Shown here in pieces: positions 42,378-51,634 of a stretch of 64,000 bases of DNA. This DNA comes from Asterias rubens. Taxonomy: Eukaryota > Echinodermata > Asteroidea > Forcipulatida > Asteriidae. Each line of letters begins with the position of its first letter. The first letter of the stretch is position 1. The stretch is from contig NC_047068.1 of NCBI RefSeq assembly GCF_902459465.1, positions 8,556,001 through 8,620,000 of the forward strand. Direction: 5' to 3'. Under the pieces are notes generated by a model. That model saw only the letters and a program-made list of their open reading frames with translations, searched no databases and was not told the DNA's origin. A program made the translations under genes and the position numbers.

Positions 42378-42480
42378 TGGTAGAGCGCGGCACGTTAATC
42401 TGGAGGTCGTTGGTTCGAATCCCACTCTAGTCAATTCTTTGTTCAACCCCAAAAATCATTTCAAAATTTACCCAGTCAGT
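42378..42480 (+). mobile_element. tRNA-derived SINE, uninterrupted copy
   Basis: GTTGGTAGAGCGCGGCACGTTAA (A-box region), TCTGGAGGTCGTTGGTTCGAATCCC (B-box region), then a short body TAGTCAATTCTTTGTTCAACCCC ... TTTACCCAGTCAGTTT. It shows the site, TTAA, that is filled by a family A element in the 25137 copy. Confidence 0.75.
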
Positions 42481-42549
42481 TTCCCTTACAAGTGGTTTAT
42501 ATTGATATTCATCTTTTGAAATTAGAAGACGATGTTGTTAAAAGAGAGC

Positions 42550-42630
42550 CAACAAGTTGGGCTAATTCCACTATCGTGGAGACGATAGCAAAGCGGACCT
42601 CATAGAACTATGAGGTTCATTTCGCTAGTA
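42550..42630. repeat. Hairpin unit, family I copy 3
   Basis: CTATCGTGGAGACGATAG is a perfect small hairpin. ACCTCATAGAACTATGAGGTT beside it is a second perfect palindrome. The same words occur at 41710-41888. It lies about 190 bp before the first identified exon of the DUF4806 gene. Confidence 0.65.
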
Positions 42631-42816
42631 GGGTAGGGTGGGGTAGAGTAGGGTAAGCCATATGCATTGGTTGGAAGCTTTCTAATCTCTCAAAATTTGG
42701 GTGTGCCTGCAACAGTTGTTACAACCATGAACCATTTGGCCAGCTGTGCTCGCTACAATTGTTGCTTGCAACCATGAACCATTGTGAATTTTAAAATTTT
42801 TCATTCTGTACTTTAG

Positions 42817-45800
42817 GAAGAAATTCTCGTATGCAGTGGTGAAAATCCGCGATGGCATTGCAGTTGTTTGCACGTCCTGGATGGCCGCTTCCAATGTAAA
42901 TAAACATGTTTTGTATTCGTGTTGGTGGCCGAACTGTTCCTCTATCAGGGAAGTGCTAAAGATGGCAAAGAAACTGGAACCAGTTGACGAGACTACTTGG
43001 AACCAATATCAGGCTGTCAGGCTCTTAAACTTTTCTGGTAAGTATTTAATTAAAAAAAGGGAAATTCCCTTTAAAATATGTTGAATAGACTTTTATCGCA
43101 GTGGTATGAAACAATTTGTTTTTGTCTTTATATTTCAAGCCTTAAATAACCTGTATGAATAGTGAAAAAATAATTTGTATAATTTGCATTTATGTTTTTC
43201 ATTTTATCTATCAGATAGCTGGGAGGAAATTTTAGAAATGAAGAAGGTTATTCACAAGGATTCAGAGTTATCTCGGTAAGTATACAATTATTTTGTTCTA
43301 CTGTTTTATACTACTTTTTCATCTGAGATATAGGCCTAGCACTTTTAGAAATGAGGTGTGAATAAAGGGCATTTAACCTTGGGTTGGGCTTTTGAAAGTG
43401 TTTTGTTATAAAATGAGTACAAATAGATCAACACATGCCAGAAACGGTGTGGTTTTCCTTTTGCTTCTTGGACTTACATGGTCAGCCAAATTTTGGACTC
43501 TCAGGACTACAAAAGGGTACAGGTTGGAGCTGGGGAGTAACCTGCGATTGACTCGCATCCTGTCCAGGGCAGAGGAATGAAAAAAGTCTCTGTCGATGAA
43601 TGCAAATGAAACCGATGATGAAAACTGGCCTAAATGAGCCGTATTTGCGTGGAATAGTCTTGACTCCTTTTTTTACATGGGTTGGGGTGATCATAAATCA
43701 GGCTGCTGCAAGGAATGAACATTGTCAATGGGAGACTTATGAGACGCCAGATATAATGGTCCTTTCTTGCGACTCTGAGCGCGTGCACACATGCTCAGTA
43801 TTGCGTACCTGGGTCTAAGCATGCGCACAACTGTTGATAACTTTGAAAAAGGACCGTCCAAAAGTCTACCATTGACCCTTTTGTTTTTTGCTAATTCTGT
43901 CCCAAGTGGGCTTCAAGTTCTATCATGTCGTTTTCCCTTTATTCCCCTTCAGGTATCGAAACAGACATCCACATGAAGCGGCCCCAGGCAAAGAGAGTTG
44001 GTTTCCCACAGTTGATGTACCAGGTGTGCCGACTGCTCCAGTGCAGAAACAAAACCAGTCAAGTATGAGGCCCATCATCTGTAGTAGAAACACACAAAGG
44101 CTCATATTTAACACATTCCATGCACAGGAAGCATCGTAACATAAATCACATTTTTCACACTTTCACATTGGAATTCAACTAAGGCATTTTAAGAACCTTT
44201 TATCCCACCATAAGTTTGGTTGGTACTGCTATGAACATATCAGACACGGTTGTTCATTATACAAATGTTCATTATACAAATGTCTGTTTGGCAAATTCAT
44301 ACCCATTTTCATTCAGAGACGTTGAGTGTTTCTGGAATGTATCTGCCGAGGATCGCAAAAGTGATGTGAATATCATTTATTTCTGTGTGGTAGATATGTG
44401 TTCATTTATATTCAAATTGCAGTTTCCTTGATTCCATTCTCTTTCAGGTTTTGAGACTATCGTGGAGTTGTTGAAGGAGAGTTTATCCGAACTTAAGGAA
44501 CTAAGGAAAAGAGTAGACCGTAACACATTGCTCCTTGAAGATCTCCGCCATCAAGGAACCGATGCATCTCTCCTCAGGCTGCAAGAAGATGCATTCCATA
44601 CTCACCTTGAAGTAGCTCTTCCAGTATCAACCGTTGAAGACTTGCAGGCTTTAGAGATGAAACTGGAAGATAAAGAACTTGCTAAAAAAATGGTAAGAGG
44701 GAAGATCATACTTGTTGTTCCTGTCCGCTGGCCAGCCTTTGCACATAGTGCAGTGCACTGCAACGTTATCTTGGCCCAATTTCATGGCTCTGCTTACTGT
44801 AAGCTCAGAATCTGTGCTTACGGAAGTAGGGAATTCTGTGCTTACGGCATGCGTATTTCATGGCATTCTACGCTTACAAGGCTAGTGCAGAAATTCGGTG
44901 CTTGAACGTAAGTGGGGAATCGTGATCGTAAGCATAGAATTCGGCTGTAAGCAAAGGTCTGTCATGAAATGGTCTTGCAGTGGTTGTAATAACACAAACT
45001 GTTATACTACATAGAAATACGCAGGACACCTGTCACAAATTGTACACATGACAAGGTAGTTTGGCCGGTAATATTCTGGTAATCATGATTTTGTTGTGCT
45101 TAGCTACTTTATGTGCTTAAGCAGCTCTATGAAATTGGGACCAGAGAGTTGGCACTTGCAGAAGCAGGTAATTCCGTGCTTTAATAGTTCCAGCTAAGTG
45201 AGCATGGATTTAATTGCAAAAATACTCTTACAGTAAACCAGACATTCTTTTCAAACAAAGCTAGCCAGAAATTCATCGGTGCTTGTCCTATAAAATCATG
45301 CAAAACCTCTTCGTTTAGAGGGCAAGTGCCAAACTTCTGCAGATTTTGGCAGTAGCCCTGAAATTGTAATTCATTCTTTTCAGAACCACTACAACTTGAA
45401 AGAACCATTTACAAGGTATCTCTACAAAATCACTAGATTATATTCCCTTCATGCGGTTTAAAATCTCACTTAATTAATAAACACCCTAGAAAATGAAATT
45501 TGTTTCGCTGTTTTTCTTGCAGGAACTCAAGCTTGGTGTACTAGGTGGAAAGAACCTTGCTAGCACTGGGAAGTCCATACTTTCCAACCTCCTGACTCCA
45601 AAACTGGCATACCAGTATAACTGGACGGGACAAAAAGGAAAGATGGAATTCCAGGCCTTTGAAAATATTAACAGAACTATTTGGGGTAAGTATTTATTCC
45701 TTATTTTCTGTTTATTATTGTGAATATTGGCCTATTGACCCATTTCACCCGACGTCATCATCAGAAAAATCTTGAATGCGCCATACTGATGGGCAATTTC

Positions 45801-46491
45801 AATGTGGGTTTTTATATAATAACTCTATGCTGTGCGTTATGCAGTGAAGTGCACATTTTAGGCAATGCGGTGTTAATACACTTAAAAACCTAACTGCCCA
45901 CCAATATGTTGAGCGTGGCATCATTCGCCGTGTGTGACGCGCGTGCAAGGGGTCAATGGCTTCTCCCTCCCCTTTTTGAAGCCTACTGAAAATGCTGTCA
46001 ATGGCCTTCCAGGTGAGTCTGGCACAGGGCACTATTGACCCCTTGCATGATGTGAAATGCATGCCATATTTTTCTGCCATTTAGGGAGTGAATTTCTTTG
46101 CGTGCATTTTGACTCCCAAAGTGCGTGAATCGTTTCTGGATTAAAAATGTTTTTGGGGTGAACAGTTCTCCAAACCATACTAACTCAAATGGAATCCTTT
46201 CTCAAAATAGTTTATACTATCAACAGCTGCAGTGCCTCTCTGCTTTGTCTTTAATTATTTTGGGTGTTAAACCAATATATGACCCTACCTTTAAATGGCT
46301 TATGTTTCATTTTAATAATTGAAACTGAATCAATTCTTGCACCTTCAGAGGCTTTACAAAAAAATCCAATAACGAGGGACGCCACGAAAGATGACAGCAA
46401 GACCTGCGTTATTTCCTATCTCTACAATGCGAGGGATTTAAAAGGAGGTAGGATGAGAAGACGAATGAACGAACACTCTGATGTGAAGTAG
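42817..46491 (+). CDS. DUF4806-domain protein (5' end missing)
   Basis: Six exons join in phase: 42817-43037, 43215-43275, 43953-44062, 44448-44692, 45523-45685 and 46349-46491 (stop TAG). They encode about 314 residues. The first exon starts after CTTTAG with phase needing two bases from upstream, and no in-frame ATG lies between the preceding stop and this exon. So a start exon is missing, possibly in the hairpin-rich DNA before it. The N-terminal part (KKFSYAVVKIRDG...TSWM...WWPN...W..YQAVRLL) fits the short N-terminal module often found on DUF4806 proteins. A charged helical stretch follows (LLKESLSELKELRKRV). The DUF4806 domain then runs from about ALPVSTVEDLQALEMKLED through GGKNLASTGKSILSNLLTPK and YNWTGQKGKMEFQAF to DAT...VISYLYNARDLKGG. 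The domain is widespread in invertebrates and often found near transposable elements; its function is unknown to me. The final 12 residues are basic and low-complexity. Confidence 0.8.
43372..43494. mobile_element. Family B element, diverged single arm
   Basis: TTAACCTTGGGTTGGGCTTTTGAAAGTG, TTATAAAATG, GATCAACACATGCC and GGTTTTCCTTTTGC...TGGTCAGCCAAATTTTGGACTC match one arm of family B with many changes. It sits in an intron of the DUF4806 gene. Confidence 0.6.
44772..44975. mobile_element. Fold-back repeat, family D
   Basis: TTGGCCCAATTTCATGGCTCTG at the left. A series of GTGCTTACGG / CGTAAGC and GAATTC(T/G)G words fills the interior, and TTACAGCC-like/GTCATGAAATGG complements lie at the right. 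The arrangement matches 24137-24360. Intronic. Confidence 0.6.
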
Positions 46492-46819
46492 GAATAATAA
46501 ATAATAATGACTGTCAATGATGACACGCCTGGCACAAAATACAAGAACTCTGCTAATAGACGATGACACAAGAGAACCAGTGCCACTGAGACCAAGTTTA
46601 CTGATGAACCTTACCTGGATCAAGACAATGAAGCTTAGCAAGTACACTGTAGATAAGCACAAATACATGCTAACCAGAGTATCCTGGGTGCCCCGCGGCC
46701 CGGCTGCTGGATCTTTCAAGAACAGCCCACAGGCCATCTTTCCAGATATGATCAAATCATTTCTGTTAGTCCACAAAGTTATCAGCTTTCCAAGTTGCCT
46801 GTATTTCTCCAAGTCGGAC

Positions 46820-47206
46820 TTAAAGGCAGTGGACACTATTGGTAATTACTCAAAATAATTATTAGCATAAACCTTTACTTGGTAAAGAGTAATGTGGAGA
46901 GGTTGATAGTAAAAAACATTGTGAGAAACGGCTCCCTCTGAAGTGATGTAGTTTTGGAGAAAGAAGTAATTTTCCACGAATTTGATTTCGAGACCTCAAG
47001 TTTAGAACTTGAGGTCTCGAAATCAAGCACCTGAAAGCACACAACTTCGTGTGACAAGGGTGTTTTTTTCTTTCAGAGTTATCTCGCAACTCCGACGACC
47101 GATCGCGCTCAAATTTTCACAGGTTTGTTGTTTTATGTATATGTTGAAATATACCAAGTGAGAAGACTGGTCTTTGACAATTACCAATAGTGTCCACTGG
47201 CTTTAA
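46820..47206. mobile_element. Family A MITE, full length
   Basis: TTAA + AGGCAGTGGACACTATTGG at the left and CCAATAGTGTCCACTGGCT + TTAA at the right. It contains a perfect central hairpin GATTTCGAGACCTCAAG...CTTGAGGTCTCGAAATC. This is the best preserved copy. Confidence 0.95.
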
Positions 47207-47597
47207 GGTTCAAGATTTGCTCTGTTGTTCTGCCTTTGCAAAAACCAGCTCGCACCTCCGAGAGAATGGCTTCTGCCTGCAGTTGTTGCAAACGATTAAA
47301 GATAGTCTTCAAGAGAATCTTGCTAGGATGACTTGCATGGCTAACAGCTCTACAGTACCAGTTATGCTGGCTGGTGAATGTCAGTGTTATTTACATGAAT
47401 AATATTTTCTATACTACTTACAAAATCATGGATATTTTGTTTATTCGATTCTTCAACAAGTTCTAATTTTTGGGGGTATAAAAAGTTGACTCTAGTTTAT
47501 TGCACTTTCTCCGTAGACCAGTCTCTGTCACCTGTCACCTATCTCATCAAACCTGGATCAGTTTGCACTCGCACATCAGGAATTCTGTTTCAGGGCG

Positions 47598-47910
47598 GTT
47601 AGACCTTTGGTAATTACTCAAACAAATAATGACCGTAAAGTTTAAGAACCACAGTGCAGCTGTTGATAATGTATAACACTTTAAGAAACGATTCTCTTCT
47701 AAGGAATGTGGTTTTAGAGAAAGGGGTCCAACAAGTTTGCAATCTGAGACAGAAGCGTGTCTCAGATTGTGTTTTTTTAATTCCGGATTTTTCTTCTGTG
47801 CACATGACCGCCCCAGTCTGTTGATGATATCTCACAAACGTTACAACCTTTAGTAATAAAACTTCCACAGGTTAGTTTTGTTGTATATCTATACATTCTT
47901 ATAGGATTGA
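47598..47910. mobile_element. Distant relative of family A
   Basis: Same order of parts as family A but low identity: TTGGTAATTACTCAAA, GAGCTGTTGATAATGTATAACA-like text, AAGAAACGATTCTCTTCTAAGG, a central hairpin CAATCTGAGACA...TGTCTCAGATTG, GATATCTCACAAACGTTACAACC and CCACAGGTTAGTTTTGTT. The left tip is GCGGTTAGACCTTTGG; the right end is unclear. It suggests a subfamily. Confidence 0.5.
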
Positions 47911-49179
47911 ATTTTTCCAAAAACCAAAGGTATACTTTGCATTTTTGTGATTTGCCAACAGCTTGTCCAGTTATTTTCATGACTTACAAATGTAAAAAAA
48001 AGTAGTCACAGGTGTTCTCTCATGTCGCAAGATTTGTTTATATTTATTTTAAAGAAACACTTTTTTTCTAGTTCTGCATTCTGGTTAGCAGAATTAGGGT
48101 CTTGTGGGGTAAATAATAGGCAAATTTATGAAATTTGTACCATTATGAACTAGATGTGCTTTGGGACATCGCCTACACATAACTTGTGGGAAATAGTCTC
48201 AGAAAAGGGGGAAAAGGTCCCTCTGGGGTTCACCCGTAGTACATGGGCAAGGGATATGTACTTGCTTCAGTGATCTAATATTCCAGGTAAATATGTTTTT
48301 GTGTAAACTATTTTTTATATTTACGATGTATTTATATAAATGCTTGGATAATTGATTGATTGATTTGTTTGTCAACTTATTTATCTGTTTATTGATTGAT
48401 TGATTGACTCTTTTATATTATTTCTGTTTTGTTTATTTATTTATTAAATTATTTAATTATACATGTTGACTATATAGGCCTACTGTTTTGCTAATTAATT
48501 TACATTTTACCTTTGTTTACTAAGAATTGGCCTATAAATGAAATTTTATAAAGATAATTCAGCCACATTTAGTCAGAGTTCCGGGTAAACTCAATCATTA
48601 CGAGCAACTTTGGGTTTCACTTTGAGCTGCGTCAAGCTGTAAAATTTGTTTATTATCAAAAATAGCCAAAATGGTTCATCAACAACTGTTGCATATAGTG
48701 AATTTTCCCATGTAACACACAAAGGTGTTTACGAGAAACAAGTTTGGCGTGAAAAAACACACAAAAAACCGATTCGTTGCCCGTCCCGTGAAGGTCGAAT
48801 TTAATAGTGAAATCTGAGCCTTTTCGAGATATGGTTGGCAGTTTGGTTGGTATTTACAAACGAGTTTATGGAGGTGGAGGTTTCTTCCACCATGGTAACA
48901 ATAATGTGTCCACCACTATTAAAAAGGCCTCTCCCATTTGGGAGTCGATGAACACGTGGGAATTGACTCCCAAAAATGGCGGAAATTGCAGACGCGCTTT
49001 ATTTTGTTTTGTGCTGAGGTGCGTCCCCCGCTTTAAACAATAATTATCCATTCCTCATAGGCCCATGGCAAGAGGCAATTTACAGGCAACCAGTTTCAGG
49101 CAATCCGAGTGTTCACACTTATTTTTCTTGTGGATCGTAAGACATTGTTTGAACAATTACTCAATGTGCTATGTGACTT
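47911..49179. other. Non-coding, TTGA microsatellite
   Basis: A run rich in TTGATTGA is at about 48349-48411, followed by TTTATT-rich text. Near 48905-48975 a short imperfect hairpin (TCCCATTTGGGAGTC / GACTCCCAAAAATGG) resembles the centre of family B. No gene. Confidence 0.4.
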
Positions 49180-49422
49180 GGGCCCACTTCATAGAGCTAC
49201 TTATCACAAAAATTTGCTTAGCATGAAATTTCTTCCTTCATAAAAACAGGATTATCGACTAAATTTCCATTTGTTGCAGATTGCTTGTTACTGGTATTCA
49301 GCTGTTGTTTGCTTATCCTGAAAATCATGTGGAAATTTGGTGGGTAATCCTGTTTTTAACAAGGAAGAAATTTCATGCTAAGCAAATTTGTTTGTGCTTA
49401 GCATCTCTATGAAACTGGGCAC
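49180..49422. mobile_element. Fold-back element, family C (GCTTAGCA)
   Basis: GGGCCCACTTCATAGAGCTAC and TTTGCTTAGCATGAAATTTC at the left are mirrored by GAAATTTCATGCTAAGCAAA and GCATCTCTATGAAACTGGGC at the right. Inner arms AAACAGGATTA...TAATCCTGTTTTT also pair. It matches 37944-38153. Confidence 0.85.
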
Positions 49423-50189
49423 ACAAGTCATTTTATGAATGCGCTGCAGTTGGTTGCCTACCAAGTTGCCTGTGAAAGTTGCCGCGTGCGCAGTACCCTA
49501 TAAAAGAGCATGCAGACGGTTGGCGCGCAGTATTTCTAAATGCAGCCACATGCGTTGGCCTACTTATAATCACGGAGAACGCATTTTCCATCATGTTATA
49601 ACTCTTGCAATTCAAGTGGCATGGCGGTTACACAATAAACTGACTGTTAACTTGGCTATACGAATAGTAACAATGCAACTTGGTTTTTACAACTTAAAAA
49701 ATACAACTGAACTATCAGCCAAGCTTTTACAAAGATAACATATTCTTATAAACGTTACAGATCCAAATACGCTCTAAAAAGCTACCTCTTATATAGGCAA
49801 GGTATGCCTTTGGTTTTTGGAAGGAACCGTTTCGTAGTTTTTAACATTAAAATTAATCTGTGAACACTTTTAGTGAACACTTCTCAGAGAATTCCTACTA
49901 AGTGAGTTATCCCGACAAATAGGAGTGTTGTAGTCGAGTCCACGACCTTTTTGGAGAATGGAGACCAACTGACAATCCCACACAATTTACATTATTTTCG
50001 TGTAGGGTAAGTAAACGTACAAAATGTGCTTCGGGTAAATCTTGTTTCAATTGCCAAATAACGTGTAATGGTTGATGCATGGTGGAATGATGGTCGATCC
50101 AGCCTTAACAAGGGGAACATAAAAGAACAACAATAATGCAGATGAAATTGAAAGTAACTGTAAAGTTGAAACAAAGTTGTGTTTTAATG
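49423..50189. other. Non-coding, nothing recognised
   Basis: Short open frames only; no domain or repeat family identified. Confidence 0.35.
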
Positions 50190-50375
50190 GTTTTGTTTTA
50201 CCCATACACTGATGTGTGCACTGTACTCTTGTGTACTTTCCCCGAGTCCTGTGAAAACATGCACAGACATATTTAATACTCGGGTGGGATTTTAACCCAC
50301 GACCCTTGCAATGCTAGAATTGCAAGGGTCGTGGGTTAGAATCCCACCCGAGAAGAAATATGCCTGTGATACAAA
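50190..50375. mobile_element. Two tRNA-derived SINE heads, head to head
   Basis: On the minus strand a SINE body and head ends at the B-box (GGGTTAAAATCCCACCCGAG). It is followed on the plus strand by a second head half GGTCGTGGGTTAGAATCCCA + CCCGAG and the body word ATGCCTGTGATAC. The two meet at GCAATGCTAGAATTGC near 50312, forming a ~40 bp stem. Same family as 15318-15480. Confidence 0.7.
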
Positions 50376-51634
50376 TAAGCCCTATTCACACTACTCAACC
50401 TTGATCCGTGTAAGTTGTGACCCGTGTAAAAGTTTTCTACACGGATTAAAACTTACCGTCCCGGAGATTCCTTTCACACTACAATATTTAACCCAGAGCC
50501 AATTTAACCCAGTTCCACACTAACACGGAGCAGTGCAAGTACGGTGTTCACACTACACGTTTTTTTCTTTAACACGGATATGTTACTTTTTTAAGACATC
50601 GTGATGAAAACATAATCATAGAGCAAAAATCAACTCGAAAGTGCTGCTAGAGCGCCGTTTTTTTTTAATATAAATTTTTCTCCTTGGAGATTGCCCGGTA
50701 GCCAAAGGCAGTTTGAATCCTATGTTTTGTTGTGTTTTTTTTGTATTTTTCTTACCAACACACACATACATACACACAATCAACCATGGAGCAAGTATTG
50801 CTCCATAGTTGAACCTACGGGTACTTTCGTGTAAACGTCTGTGGTTCATCTAGAAAAATAGCTTTGTAGCCTCTCTACCTACTTTTCATCTATACTGTAG
50901 GCCTAGGGCATATATTTTTTTTCGCAAATGCAAATTTGTCCCCCCCCCCCCATTTACAGATACAAGACCGATAGCATAATGTTTTTGGTATTTTGATGTT
51001 TTGTGAGGAAAGAACCTGACCGGCCCCCCCCCCCCCTTCCCATCCCACCCTCCGCACAACGGATAACTTTTTTTCTGTCACTTTCTATCTCTCCATAGAC
51101 TCGCCACTAATACCCTAGTGCTCACTAGCGTACCCATATGGAAGTTTTTTTCAAATAAAACGCTGTGCTGTTTCATTTTTTGGGGTGGGGTCTCCCTGGT
51201 AAAATTATTACGATTCTTTTTTTTTTTTACCTCGACTTGATCATGGGCAGGTCATTGGTCATCCTTGACCTTCTATATATCTGTGGAGAATTAAACTTAC
51301 AAAAAAGGTACACACAAAACACTGCTGTTGTTACCGACGTGTCCTCCATAAACCATTGAATAAAATTGTCAAGGACCGGAATAAACAAACCGCAAGTGCG
51401 CATTGGAAATACATGTACACAATCGCGCGGTGGTCGAGGGGCGAGTCTACTATTTTTAGTAACCATTTAATTCGTCAATACCACTGGTACCCACTGTGTG
51501 CCGGTGACGTACAGTTCGATTGTATATCTCGGTTACCACTTAGTTTTTCACGCTGCCGCCACGTCAACCTACAGCCATTTTCGAAGTAACCTGACCGATT
51601 TACGTGTGCTTTACCTCCAACAACCAGCATCAAA
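50376..51634. other. Upstream region of the KDEL receptor, with C runs
   Basis: Poly-C runs at about 50939-50952 and 51025-51037. A hairpin ACCATGGAGCAAG/TTGCTCCATAGTT lies near 50790. The promoter and 5' untranslated region of the receptor must lie in the right part (about 51400-51634), but there is no clear core promoter motif. Confidence 0.4.

Noticed and set aside
42378..42445. Functional tRNA gene
   Set aside because: The 5' acceptor strand before GTTGGTAGAGCGC does not pair with the 3' side, and the same sequence with the same tail occurs at 25137.
46438..46858. Overlapping long open frames on both strands just after the DUF4806 stop codon
   Set aside because: Neither frame shows a known motif and the minus frame overlaps the last DUF4806 exon; a chance open stretch or 3' untranslated region is more likely, although a longer isoform cannot be excluded.
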